Shown: positions 7,637-15,087 of the stretch, piece after piece
How the letters are laid out: each line of letters opens with the position of its first letter
Position numbering within the stretch: position 1 is the stretch's first letter
NCBI GenBank assembly: GCA_934647165.1
Contig: CAKUFA010000036.1
Location: 1-28,216, forward strand
DNA from: an uncultured Clostridia bacterium
Lineage (GTDB): Bacteria > Bacillota > Clostridia > Christensenellales > Aristaeellaceae
Length of the DNA stretch: 28,216 nucleotides
Direction of reading: 5' to 3'
Made by a program: the position numbers and the translations under genes
The notes under the pieces: generated by a model
The model's database searches: none
What the model saw: the letters and a program-made list of their open reading frames with translations, nothing else
Told to the model about the DNA's origin: nothing

Positions 7637-8433
7637 AGAAGCTCTTTCTTTCCGCAGACATTGAGGGAACCTGCGGTATTGCCAGCTGGGATGAAACGGA
7701 GAAGAAATGCGCGGACTATGCGCCCTTTGCCCGGCAAATGAGCCGGGAAGTGGCGGCGGCCTGCGAGGGAGCTATCCGTGCCGGGGCAGACGAAATATTG
7801 GTGAAGGACGCCCATGAAAGTGCACGCAACCTGCTGATGGAGGATTTGCCGGAACAGGCGATACTGTATCGCGGCTGGGGACGCGATCCCTATGCGATGA
7901 TGGCGGGACTTGACGCGGATTTTGACGGCGCGATGTTCACCGGCTACCATGCTGCAGCCGGGTGGGACGGTAATCCGCTGAGCCACACCATGAACCTGAA
8001 CATCCATCATGTGAAGGTGAACGGCGAAGACTGTCCGGAATTGATGATGAATTGCCTGACAGCGGCCATGCTGGGGGTGCCGGTGCGCATGGTGACGGGT
8101 GACGCGCAGATTTGCCGGTGGTTTTCACGAAAGGTGCCGATGGCGCTGACGGTGCCGGTGAATCAGGGCTGTGGAAGCGGGAGCTTGTCCATGCATCCGG
8201 ACAAGGCGGTGCGGCTGATTCGGGAAACGGCGGAGCGAGCCATGCGGCTGCCGGCAGAGGCATGCCGGTATCCGCTGCCGGATGCTTTTCACGTGGAGGT
8301 GCGTTATAACCGGCACGATCTGGCCAAGCGCGCCAAATGGTATCCCGGAGCCCGGCAAACGGATGAACGAACGGTTTGCTTTGATTGTGAGGATTGGATG
8401 AGCGCGCTGACGTTCTTCCATTTCTGCTTGTGA
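7633..8433 (+). CDS. dppA: D-aminopeptidase, M55 family (DppA-like)
   Basis: A 266-residue zinc D-aminopeptidase. B. subtilis DppA removes N-terminal D-amino acids, preferring D-Ala-D-Ala and related peptides. The conserved metal residues are in place: D9 and E11 in SADIEGTCG, H61 in KDAHESARN, H106 in FTGYHA and E136 in the NGEDCPELMMN segment. The last differs from the usual NGxxxGE by Pro in place of Gly. MVTGD, a typical VSGD-like strand, follows. The start overlaps the M20 stop as ATGA with GGAGG (7621-7625) upstream. With alr, the M20 enzyme and the LD-carboxypeptidase it suggests stepwise dismantling of muropeptide stems. The usual dpp transporter genes are not adjacent. Confidence 0.92.
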   Translation: MKKLFLSADIEGTCGIASWDETEKKCADYAPFARQMSREVAAACEGAIRAGADEILVKDAHESARNLLMEDLPEQAILYRGWGRDPYAMMAGLDADFDGAMFTGYHAAAGWDGNPLSHTMNLNIHHVKVNGEDCPELMMNCLTAAMLGVPVRMVTGDAQICRWFSRKVPMALTVPVNQGCGSGSLSMHPDKAVRLIRETAERAMRLPAEACRYPLPDAFHVEVRYNRHDLAKRAKWYPGARQTDERTVCFDCEDWMSALTFFHFCL

Positions 8434-8443
8434 GGTGAAGGCA

Positions 8444-9361
8444 ATGAGGGTTCCGAAGGCGCTCAAGGCAGGGGATACAGTGGCAATGATTGGCGTATCC
8501 GGATGCCTGCGGGAAGCGGATGTGCCTGCGGAGGTAAAACGGCGGGCGGAAGCACTGGAAGCGCTTGGATATCGGGTGAAGATTGACCCGAGCTGCTACA
8601 GCCGCTACGGATACCTGAGCGGAACGGATGAGGAACGGGCGGCGGCGCTGCAGCGTGCCTTTGCCGATGATGCGGTGGATGGCGTATGGTGTCAGCGCGG
8701 CGGCTGGGGATGCATGCGAATGCTGAAATATTTGAACTGGGATGTGATGGAGCGCAATCCCAAGGCGTTTGTGGGCTACAGCGATATCACAACGCTGCAC
8801 ATTGCCATGGGGCAGCGGTGCGGCCTGTGCACATTCCATGGCCCCATGCCGGGTGCACTGCCTACGCAGGCGTGGGCGCGGCACAGCTTGATGGCGGCGC
8901 TTTTGGGATACCCGGAGCGGGAGATGCGCAATCCGCCGGAAAGCCCGATGGAGATGCTTTGTCCCGGTGTGGCGGAGGGTGTGCTGACGGGCGGCAATCT
9001 ATCACTGGTGGCCGCATCCCTGGGAACGGCGGATGAAATTGATGTTCGGGGGAAAATACTGTTTCTGGAAGATGTAGGCGAGGAAGTCTACGCGTTGGAC
9101 AGATATATGCAGGAGCTGGCGCTGGCAGGAAAGCTGGATGAGTGTGCCGGCGTGCTGCTGGGGCAGTTTACAAACTGCAAGGCTGAGGAAGGCGAAACAG
9201 GCTTTACGCTGAAGGAAATGCTGGCAGATGTGTTCCGCGAAAGACATGTGCCGGTGCTTTCCGGATTGATGGCAGGACATGTGCGTGAAACACATACGCT
9301 GCCCATGGGACGTGCCTATCGCATGGATGCGGAACGCGGTACGGTTGAGCTGCTTGGATAA
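8444..9361 (+). CDS. LD-carboxypeptidase, S66 family (LdcA/MccF-like)
   Basis: A 305-residue serine peptidase. LdcA members remove the terminal D-Ala from murein tetrapeptides by cutting an L,D bond; MccF members hydrolyse microcin C-type acyl-adenylates. The S66 triad is visible: S113 in FVGYSDITTLH, E209 in ILFLEDVGEE and H279 in LMAGHVRETHTLPMG, close to the positions known for Pseudomonas LdcA. Residues 78-92 (DGVWCQRGGWG) match the family's AI(W/F)xxRGGYG motif. An in-frame GTG at 8435 exists, but ATG 8444 is preferred because GAGGTGA (8433-8439) serves as its binding site. It follows dppA by 10 bases and is the last gene before a terminator. Context favours murein recycling over immunity. 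Confidence 0.9.
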   Translation: MRVPKALKAGDTVAMIGVSGCLREADVPAEVKRRAEALEALGYRVKIDPSCYSRYGYLSGTDEERAAALQRAFADDAVDGVWCQRGGWGCMRMLKYLNWDVMERNPKAFVGYSDITTLHIAMGQRCGLCTFHGPMPGALPTQAWARHSLMAALLGYPEREMRNPPESPMEMLCPGVAEGVLTGGNLSLVAASLGTADEIDVRGKILFLEDVGEEVYALDRYMQELALAGKLDECAGVLLGQFTNCKAEEGETGFTLKEMLADVFRERHVPVLSGLMAGHVRETHTLPMGRAYRMDAERGTVELLG

Positions 9362-9384
9362 AAACGGACGGATGATCGAAAAAG

Positions 9385-9420
9385 AAAACGGCGCGGCTTT
9401 GTGACCGACGCCGTTTTTTT
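9385..9420 (+). terminator. Intrinsic terminator after the LD-carboxypeptidase
   Basis: AAAACGGCG pairs with CGCCGTTTT and an inner CGG with CCG (one bulged A), followed by seven T residues. It ends the operon that begins at the thioesterase or alr. Confidence 0.9.
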
Positions 9421-9538
9421 GCGGCAAAAAGCGTGGCTGGCACTGTTGAAAAGACGACAAAAAGCCGCTTGATCGTTAAAAAATGTACAAAGCAGGAAAA
9501 AAAGTGCCCACAGGTTGCAGGTTTTGGGAAAAAGGGGA
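9421..9538. other. Intergenic spacer with no recognised feature
   Basis: This AT-richer stretch lies between the upstream operon terminator and the promoter at 9539. No credible open frame, repeat or binding site was seen. Confidence 0.6.
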
Positions 9539-9567
9539 TTGCAAGATGACATGGATTCTAGTATAAT
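9539..9567 (+). promoter_or_regulatory. Sigma-A-type promoter for the upp leader
   Basis: TTGCAA (9539-9544, four of six matches to TTGACA), a 17-base spacer and a perfect TATAAT (9562-9567). Transcription should start near 9574, giving an untranslated leader of about 160 bases before upp. Confidence 0.8.
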
Positions 9568-9583
9568 GATAAGCGGAATAAAT

Positions 9584-9649
9584 ATGCAGATGGGAGCGGT
9601 CAGCGTCATGGTACTTGTGCATACGCAGGAAACTGAAGGAGGCGAATAA
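9584..9649 (+). other. Possible leader peptide ORF upstream of upp
   Basis: A 21-codon frame runs from ATG 9584 (or the in-frame ATGs at 9590 and 9608) to TAA 9647-9649. Its stop lies inside the left arm of the terminator-like hairpin, so a translating ribosome could stop the hairpin forming. No strong ribosome binding site precedes the first ATG; GGGAG lies about 11 bases before ATG 9608. Short open frames arise by chance, so this is tentative. Confidence 0.3.
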
Positions 9650-9689
9650 GGCTGCAAAATGCGGCGCTTATTCGCTTTTTCACAAGTGC
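9603..9689 (+). promoter_or_regulatory. Structured upp leader: candidate attenuator or cis-regulatory RNA
   Basis: Two stem-loops are visible. The first pairs GCGT-ATG (9603-9610, one bulged C) with CAT-ACGC (9620-9626) around a nine-base loop (9611-9619). The second is the terminator-like hairpin at 9642-9675. The whole loop of the first is complementary, with one G-U pair, to the nine bases right after the T-tract (9681-9689), so a pseudoknot could form. A perfect AAGGAGG (9636-9642) sits between them. It matches no riboswitch or PyrR-binding consensus I know. Confidence 0.4.
9642..9680 (+). terminator. Terminator-like hairpin in the upp leader
   Basis: GCGAATAAG (9642-9650) pairs with CTTATTCGC (9667-9675). 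The inner GCTGC/GCGGC pairs extend the stem to 14 pairs with one bulge and a five-base loop, and five T residues follow. It lies about 70-105 bases into the transcript and 56 bases before upp, so it is an attenuator or the end of a small RNA. Confidence 0.75.
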
Positions 9690-9735
9690 ATGCTGAATGT
9701 GGCTGTTTCCAGGCACAATAAGAGGAGGAAAACCC

Positions 9736-10365
9736 ATGAGCAATGTTCATGTATTCGACCATCCGCTGATTCAGCACAAGCTGAGCATCATGCGCGATAA
9801 GAATACGGGTGCGAAGGAATTCCGTGAACTTCTGGAAGAAATCTCCATGCTGATGATTTATGAAGTGACCCGCGACCTGCCCACCGAAGAGGTGGAGGTG
9901 GAAACCCCCATCTGCAAGTGCAAAACCAGGATGCTCGCCGGCAAGAAGCTGGGCGTGGTGCCGATTCTGCGCGCGGGCCTTGGCATGGTGGACGGCGTGA
10001 CGAAGCTGATCCCTGCCTGCCGTGTGGGTCACATTGGCCTGTACCGCGATCCCAAGACGCTTGAACCCGTGGAATACTACTGCAAGCTGCCCGCGGACAG
10101 CGAGAATCGTGAACTGATTGTGGTTGACCCCATGCTGGCCACCGGCGGCAGCGCCAGCGCGGCCATCACCTTTATCAAGAACCGCGGATGCCATCACATT
10201 CGCCTGGTGAACTTGATTGCTGCGCCCGAAGGCATTGCGCGGATGCAGAAGGATCATCCGGATGTGGATATCTATGTGGCTGGTCTGGACGATCACCTGA
10301 ACGATCACGGCTATATTGTTCCGGGTCTGGGCGATGCAGGCGACCGTCTGTTTGGCACAAAATAA
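9736..10365 (+). CDS. upp: Uracil phosphoribosyltransferase
   Basis: A 209-residue type I phosphoribosyltransferase that makes UMP from uracil and PRPP in pyrimidine salvage. The PRPP-binding loop VVDPMLATGGSA is clear (about residues 128-139). The N-terminal HVFDHPLIQHKLSIMRDKNT and the C-terminal uracil-binding stretch YIVPGLGDAGDRLFGT are near-identical to the family pattern. Length matches the usual 208-209. The frame opens at 9697, but ATG 9736 has AGAGGAGG (9721-9728) seven bases upstream and starts the conserved sequence. Expression is probably set by the 9539 promoter and leader hairpin. The V-ATPase operon begins 44 bases after the stop with no terminator seen, so read-through into it is likely. 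Confidence 0.97.
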   Translation: MSNVHVFDHPLIQHKLSIMRDKNTGAKEFRELLEEISMLMIYEVTRDLPTEEVEVETPICKCKTRMLAGKKLGVVPILRAGLGMVDGVTKLIPACRVGHIGLYRDPKTLEPVEYYCKLPADSENRELIVVDPMLATGGSASAAITFIKNRGCHHIRLVNLIAAPEGIARMQKDHPDVDIYVAGLDDHLNDHGYIVPGLGDAGDRLFGTK

Positions 10366-10409
10366 CGCATGGGGAGGCGTAATTCCCCTAAAGAAAGGTG
10401 GTGATTAGG

Positions 10410-10733
10410 TTGTCGCTGGAAGTATTGAGCCGCATTCAGGAAGCTGAAGGCAAGGCGGAGGTGATCCGCCAGAATGCACAGCACGAGGCGCGAGACATGA
10501 TGAAGGCTGTGGAAGCCGCCTGTGCTGCCGATGAACGCTCTGCCGCGGTGGAGCATCGGGGGCTGTATCAGCAGATGATGGAAAGCAAACGCCAGAGCGT
10601 GACAAAGCGGCTGCAAGAAGAGCAGAAAACGCAGGACAAGCAGCTTGCAGAAGAAATGCACCAGGCGAAAGGGCGGCTGGATCAGGCGGCAAGTCTGATC
10701 TTTGAAAGGGTCGTGAAGCATGGCAATCGTTGA
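10410..10733 (+). CDS. ntpF: V-type ATPase peripheral-stalk subunit (NtpF / subunit H- or G-like)
   Basis: A 107-residue, strongly charged, almost wholly alpha-helical protein rich in Glu, Gln, Lys and Arg. This fits the coiled-coil peripheral stalk partner of subunit E that opens V-ATPase operons in Enterococcus and Clostridium. The N-terminal EVLSRIQEAEGKAEVIRQNA resembles the family's ILxRIxxAExxAExI pattern. GTG codons at 10398 and 10401 are in frame, but TTG 10410 is preferred because AGGTGGTGA (10396-10404) lies five bases upstream. It overlaps ntpI by 14 bases. Naming is confusing: E. hirae ntpF encodes this stalk protein, while the gene called ntpG here encodes the central-stalk subunit F. 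Confidence 0.85.
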   Translation: MSLEVLSRIQEAEGKAEVIRQNAQHEARDMMKAVEAACAADERSAAVEHRGLYQQMMESKRQSVTKRLQEEQKTQDKQLAEEMHQAKGRLDQAASLIFERVVKHGNR

Positions 10734-12630
10734 GATGAAACGAATCAACCTCCTGGCCATGCGGCAAGATCAGCGCAAGCTCCTCAAGGCGATGCAGCAC
10801 ATGGGCTGCGTGGAGGTTTCCGCCATCAAGGGCGAGGAAGCTGAAGCGTACCGTGTGAAGGACTCCGCAAAGCTTGAACAGGTGGAGGACACGATGAACC
10901 GCCTCACGTGGGTGATGGGCATGCTGGGACGCTACAACAAGCAGAAGGCGCCCTTCATGGGCAACCGCCCCGAAGCCCCGGAGGAGGAAGTAAGATACAT
11001 CGGTACGCATGAGGGCGAACTGATGGCGCTGCTGGATCAGGCGGACAGCCTGGAGAAGCGCAGCGGTGAGATGAAAGGGCAGCTTGCCCGTATCGCCGCC
11101 ACCCAGGAGCAGCTTTCGCCCTGGCTGAAGCTGGACATTCCGGTAGAGCAGATCAGCTCCACAAAGGATGTGTTTCAGCAGGCAGGAACGATGAACAAAT
11201 CCGCCGTGCAGGCGCTGGTGCAGAAATGGAGCGGACAGCCTGTATGCCTGGAAGTGCTGGAGGAAGTGCGGGAGAGCGCCTATGTGTGGGTGGCGGCCTA
11301 TGCCAGCGTGCGGGATGAATTCCTTACGGATCTGAAGACGGCGGGTTATGCGCCCCAGTCCTTTGGAGAAAGCAGGGGGCTGATCGGTGACCAGTACAAC
11401 GCCCTGACGGCCGAGACGGAGAACATTCGCAAGGCGCAGGCTGCATTGGAAGACGAATGGAAGGCCATGGCGGAAAAATTGACGCGCCTGAAAACCTGGA
11501 GCGACATGCTGCAGGTGGAGCGGGACCGCTTGGAAGCGGCCGGCCGCACGGTGGGCACCAGCTCGGTCTTCCTGCTGCGCGGTTGGGTGCCTGCGGCGCT
11601 GGCGGACAAGGTGCAGGCTGAATTGGAAAAGCTTTCTCCCACGGCGGCGGTGGAGATCAGCACACCTGATGAAGATGATCTGCCGCCGGTGCAGCTGCAC
11701 AACAACAAGTATGTTGCGCCTTTTGAATCCATCATTGAAGGCTTTGCACTACCGGCACCCGGAAGCATTGATCCAACGGCCGTGATGGCGCCTTTCTATG
11801 CGCTGCTGTTTGGCATGATGCTTTCCGATGCGGGCTATGGCCTGGTGATGGCGATTGCCATTCCGCTGCTGGTGAAGCTGAAAAAGCCGGGCAAGAGCAA
11901 TCAGAAGCTGTTGTGGGTGCTGTTCTTCAGCGCCATTGCAACAGTCCTGTGCGGCGCAGTGTACAACACGTGGTTTGGCTTCAACCTGCCCATCAAGGGC
12001 ATTCTTGATCCCATCAACGATCCCATGCCTGTGATGATTGTGTGCATGGGCATCGGCGTGATTCATCTGTTTGCGGGTCTGGGCGTTGGCGCATATGCTA
12101 ACATCCGCAAAGGCAAACCGATGGACGCCGTGTACGACCAGCTGAGCTGGATGCTGGCGGTATCCGGCGCAATCATGCTGGTGGCCGGCGGCGTGGTGGC
12201 CGAGATCGGCAAATGGATGGCCATTGCCGGCGTGGCGCTGATTGTGCTGTTTGCAGGCCGGGAAAAGAAGAATCCCTTTGCACGGTTGGCTGGCGGCCTG
12301 GGCGCGCTGTATGGCGCCACAAGCTGGATTTCCGACATCCTCAGCTACATGCGGTTGTTCGGCATGGGTCTGGCGACGGGTGTTATCGGCATGGTTATCA
12401 ACAAGCTGGTGGGCATGGTGTTTGCAGGCGGCATTGTTGGCATGATCATTGGCAGCGTGCTGTTTGTGGGCGCACATATTTTCAACCTGGGTATCAACGC
12501 CCTGGGCGCCTACGTTCACTCCTGTCGCTTGCAGTACATTGAGTTTTTCGGCAAGTTCTACGAGGAAGGCGGCGTGGCGTTCCGCCCGCTGCAATACAAC
12601 ACAAGGTTTGTCAACTTCAAGGAAGTTTGA
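10720..12630 (+). CDS. ntpI: V-type ATPase membrane subunit I (a-subunit)
   Basis: A 636-residue membrane subunit. The N-terminal half (about 1-340) is cytoplasmic with long helical segments that contact the peripheral stalks. The C-terminal half has about seven to eight hydrophobic helices beginning near MAPFYALLFGMMLSDAGYGL. The conserved ion-channel arginine is R545 in ILSYMRLFGMGLATG, equivalent to R735 of yeast Vph1, which releases the ion from the c-ring. The N-terminal EMKRINLLAMRQDQRKLLKAMQ and internal SDAGYG are family hallmarks, and length is typical. The start lies inside the ntpF end, implying coupled translation. A strong binding site for ntpK lies just after the stop. Confidence 0.95.
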   Translation: MAIVEMKRINLLAMRQDQRKLLKAMQHMGCVEVSAIKGEEAEAYRVKDSAKLEQVEDTMNRLTWVMGMLGRYNKQKAPFMGNRPEAPEEEVRYIGTHEGELMALLDQADSLEKRSGEMKGQLARIAATQEQLSPWLKLDIPVEQISSTKDVFQQAGTMNKSAVQALVQKWSGQPVCLEVLEEVRESAYVWVAAYASVRDEFLTDLKTAGYAPQSFGESRGLIGDQYNALTAETENIRKAQAALEDEWKAMAEKLTRLKTWSDMLQVERDRLEAAGRTVGTSSVFLLRGWVPAALADKVQAELEKLSPTAAVEISTPDEDDLPPVQLHNNKYVAPFESIIEGFALPAPGSIDPTAVMAPFYALLFGMMLSDAGYGLVMAIAIPLLVKLKKPGKSNQKLLWVLFFSAIATVLCGAVYNTWFGFNLPIKGILDPINDPMPVMIVCMGIGVIHLFAGLGVGAYANIRKGKPMDAVYDQLSWMLAVSGAIMLVAGGVVAEIGKWMAIAGVALIVLFAGREKKNPFARLAGGLGALYGATSWISDILSYMRLFGMGLATGVIGMVINKLVGMVFAGGIVGMIIGSVLFVGAHIFNLGINALGAYVHSCRLQYIEFFGKFYEEGGVAFRPLQYNTRFVNFKEV

Positions 12631-12654
12631 CCATGAAAAAGGAGGAAATGTAAT

Positions 12655-13128
12655 ATGGAATGGGGTCTGGTTCTTGCGTTCGCAGCGGCCGCGCTGGCGG
12701 TCATTCTGCCCGGTATGGGTTCTTCCAAGGCGGTTGGCGCCTGCGGTGAAACGGCTTCCGGCGTATCCACGGAAAATCCTGAAGTGAACTCCAAGCTGCT
12801 GGTGCTGCAGCTGCTGCCTGCTACCCAGGGTATCTACGGCTTCCTGATTGCTGTTATCATTATGATTAACACCGGCATCCTGTCTGGCGCGCTCAAGGCT
12901 GTGAGCCTGGTGCAGGGTCTGGAGCTGGTGATCGCCGCGCTGCCCATTGCGATCGTGGGTTATTTCTCCGCGCTCAAGCAGGGCAAGGTTGCTTCTGCTG
13001 GCATGCTGATGACCGGCAAGCGCCCTGAGATGAGCGGCAAGGGCATCACCATGACCGTTATGGTGGAGACCTACGCCGTGCTGGCGCTGCTGGTTTCCTT
13101 CCTGGCGGTGAACGCGATCAAACTGTAA
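12655..13128 (+). CDS. ntpK: V-type ATPase proteolipid subunit K (c-ring)
   Basis: A 157-residue proteolipid with four membrane helices in two hairpins, forming the rotor ring. It aligns almost end to end with E. hirae NtpK as I recall it. LQLLPATQGIYGF supplies L54, T57 and Q58, SALKQGKVASAG supplies Q109, and MVETYAVLALL supplies the essential carboxylate E138. These match L61, T64, Q65, Q110 and E139, which coordinate Na+ in E. hirae, so a Na+-driven ring is inferred. Only one of the two hairpins carries the carboxylate, as usual for 16-kDa forms. AAAGGAGG (12638-12645) nine bases upstream is the strongest site in the operon and suits a subunit needed in about ten copies. Confidence 0.96.
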   Translation: MEWGLVLAFAAAALAVILPGMGSSKAVGACGETASGVSTENPEVNSKLLVLQLLPATQGIYGFLIAVIIMINTGILSGALKAVSLVQGLELVIAALPIAIVGYFSALKQGKVASAGMLMTGKRPEMSGKGITMTVMVETYAVLALLVSFLAVNAIKL

Positions 13129-13141
13129 GGGGCGAACGCTC

Positions 13142-13741
13142 ATGAATGCAACAGCGATCCTGGAGAAGATCCAGGAGGATGCCCGGCAAAACGCCGTGAC
13201 GATCCTCCACGAGGCCAACGATCGCGCCGACAAGCTGCGCCGCGAATCCGATAAGCGCATTGCCAATGCCAAGGCACAGGCGGAAAACCAGGCCAAGGCA
13301 GACGGTGAGGTAGAAGAACAGCGGTTGATCCGCATGGCAGAATTGGACGAGCGAAAGCGCGTGCTGGCAGCCAAGCGGCAGCTGATTGATCGTGCCTTTG
13401 ACAAGGCGCTGGAACGGATGAAGGCCATGCCCGGGGACAAGGCGCGCGCATTTCTGCTTGGAATGGTGGCGCAGTTGGCTGCGGGCGATGAGCGGCTGAT
13501 CCCCGGTGCGGACAACTGCGCATGGCTGGACGACCAATTTCTGAAAGACGCCAATGCGGAAATGCAAAAGCGTGGCCGCAAGGCGGAACTGACCCTGGAC
13601 GACCACAAGCGCGAAGGCGTGAGCGGACTGATCCTGGCCAAGGCCGATACAGAAATCAATTGCAGCTATGAAGCCATCCTGAACAGCCAGCGGCTGGAGC
13701 TGGAGGCGGACGTGGCGCAGGCTCTCTTCCCGGCCAAGTGA
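13142..13741 (+). CDS. ntpE: V-type ATPase peripheral-stalk subunit E
   Basis: A 199-residue subunit that links the catalytic head to subunit I. The first 75 residues are a charged helix with ILEKIQEDARQNAVTILHEA and a long run of Lys, Arg, Glu and Ala. The C-terminal half is a mixed domain with KREGVSGLILAKADTEINCS and a terminal LFP, typical of subunit E. It begins 13 bases after ntpK behind AAGGGGCGA. It pairs with the ntpF product. Sequence conservation in this family is low, so the call depends partly on its place between ntpK and ntpC. Confidence 0.92.
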   Translation: MNATAILEKIQEDARQNAVTILHEANDRADKLRRESDKRIANAKAQAENQAKADGEVEEQRLIRMAELDERKRVLAAKRQLIDRAFDKALERMKAMPGDKARAFLLGMVAQLAAGDERLIPGADNCAWLDDQFLKDANAEMQKRGRKAELTLDDHKREGVSGLILAKADTEINCSYEAILNSQRLELEADVAQALFPAK

Positions 13742-13773
13742 CGAAAATCCGATGAATGAAAGGAGGGCTGGCC

Positions 13774-14751
13774 ATGCCACAGGAAAGCGTGTGTTACGCT
13801 GTGGGGCGCATCAGCATGCTGCGGCGCGACGCGCTGGATGCCAGTCGTCTGGAAAGGTTGCTTTCCACCACAAGCTATGGGGAAGCAAGGCGGACCCTTT
13901 CGGAAATCGGATGGACCTCCGCAGAGGAGGCGGACTATGAACAGCTTGCGCTGGAACGGGTGGCCGATGCCAGCCGAATTGTGCGCCAGCTGTCCACCGA
14001 TGAAAAGGTCACGGATTGTTTCCTACTCAAATATGACACTGCAAACCTGAAGATGCTGCTGAAGGCACGGTGCCTGGGCATTGCAGCGGATTATCTGTCC
14101 GACAGCGGCACCATGCCGGTGGACGTGCTGCGCCATGCCGTGGCGGATCACAGCTATGCCGTGCTCCCGGCTCCCATCCGCGAAGCGATGGAGGAGCTGG
14201 AGAACGAACTGGTGATGGATGTGGATCCCATGCGGATTGACGTGAAGCTGGATCGAGCCATGTTCCGCCAGATTTTCCAAAACCTGAAGAAAACGCGCTG
14301 CCAAACGGCGGTGAACTATTTTCGGGCGCGGGTAGATTTGCTCAATGCGCTGACGATGCTGCGTGTTCGCCATATGAAACGCGATGAGCGGTTCTTCCGG
14401 GATGTGCTGCTGGATGGCGGCACCGTGGATGAAGAAATGTGGATGAAGGCATTCGGTCAACCGGAAATGCTGCCAAAGCTGCTTGCCGGATACGGCACGG
14501 CAGTGGAGGACGCCACATATCGCGCGGTGAACGATTTCAGCCGCCTGCCCGGGCTGGAAAAAGCCATGGACAACGCCTTGCTGCAAATGTTTACCTGCTT
14601 CAGGTATGACAACATGAACCTTGAATTTATCCTGAGCTACCTGCTGGCCACGGAGCGGGAAGCGGCCGCCGTGCGGCTGGTGATGGCTGGCAAGGCCAAT
14701 GGCTTTGCCATGGAGGCCATCCGGGAAAGGCTGCGTGATCTGTATGGCTGA
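13774..14751 (+). CDS. ntpC: V-type ATPase subunit C (central-stalk adaptor, AC39/d-like)
   Basis: A 325-residue, mostly helical, funnel-shaped adaptor that seats the central stalk on the c-ring. Visible family features are an N-terminal YAVGRISMLRRDALDASRLERLL, a central KYDTANLKMLLKAR (a strongly conserved (Y/H)DxxNLKxLLK motif), and near the C-terminus a second NMNLEFILSYLLATEREA motif. An in-frame ATG at 13756 precedes it, but ATG 13774 is preferred because AAAGGAGGG (13759-13767) lies six bases upstream. The end overlaps ntpG by eight bases. Confidence 0.94.
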   Translation: MPQESVCYAVGRISMLRRDALDASRLERLLSTTSYGEARRTLSEIGWTSAEEADYEQLALERVADASRIVRQLSTDEKVTDCFLLKYDTANLKMLLKARCLGIAADYLSDSGTMPVDVLRHAVADHSYAVLPAPIREAMEELENELVMDVDPMRIDVKLDRAMFRQIFQNLKKTRCQTAVNYFRARVDLLNALTMLRVRHMKRDERFFRDVLLDGGTVDEEMWMKAFGQPEMLPKLLAGYGTAVEDATYRAVNDFSRLPGLEKAMDNALLQMFTCFRYDNMNLEFILSYLLATEREAAAVRLVMAGKANGFAMEAIRERLRDLYG

Positions 14752-15082
14752 AAACAGGAAAATGGGCGTTGTGGGCGAACGTGACGCGGTGCTGGCTTTC
14801 AAGGCAGTAGGCATGCGGGTCATTCCCGCCTCCACAGCAGAAGAAACTACCGCGGCGCTGCATAAGCTGGCGACCGAAGGGGTACCGGTGATTTTCATCA
14901 CCGAAACCATGGCGGCGCTTGTGCCTGAAGCGCTGCAGAAGTACAAGACCATGCCCGGCACAGCGGTGATTCCGATCCCCGGCAGCCAGGGCGTGAACGG
15001 CTTCGGCCTGGGACGCGTGAAGGCCAACGTGGAAAAGGCCATCGGCGCGGATATACTTTTCAACAACAAGAAAGAGGGGTAA
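14744..15082 (+). CDS. ntpG: V-type ATPase subunit F (central stalk; NtpG in E. hirae naming)
   Basis: A 112-residue central-stalk subunit with a Rossmann-like N-terminal domain, MGVVGERDAVLAFKAVGMRV, matching the (I/V)GDxDxxxGFxxxG motif. It is followed by FITETMAALVPEAL and the PIPGSQGVNGFG loop typical of the family. The C-terminal helix binds subunit D. ATG 14744 lies within the end of ntpC without a strong binding site, so re-initiation is likely. ATG 14762 with AGGAAA just upstream is an alternative that would trim six residues, including part of the first strand. Length is normal at about 105-112 residues. Confidence 0.94.
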   Translation: MAENRKMGVVGERDAVLAFKAVGMRVIPASTAEETTAALHKLATEGVPVIFITETMAALVPEALQKYKTMPGTAVIPIPGSQGVNGFGLGRVKANVEKAIGADILFNNKKEG

Positions 15083-15087
15083 TGACC

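Noticed and set aside
8444..9361. Microcin C immunity (MccF) role for the S66 peptidase
   Set aside because: Family motifs cannot separate MccF from LdcA by eye, but the adjacent alr and dppA genes and the absence of microcin genes favour murein recycling.
9659..9721. A second 20-codon frame starting in the loop of the upp leader hairpin and ending at the upp binding site
   Set aside because: The AAGGAGG upstream is 16 bases away and partly in the stem; short frames of this size are expected by chance.
12633..12653. A six-codon frame (MKKEEM) covering the ntpK ribosome binding site
   Set aside because: An A/G-rich binding site next to ATG easily creates such a frame; there is no independent support for translation.
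11749..13659. A 636-residue open frame on the minus strand across ntpI, ntpK and ntpE
   Set aside because: It is antisense to three confident genes, rich in His, Gln and Arg without domains, and arises from codon bias in high-GC DNA.
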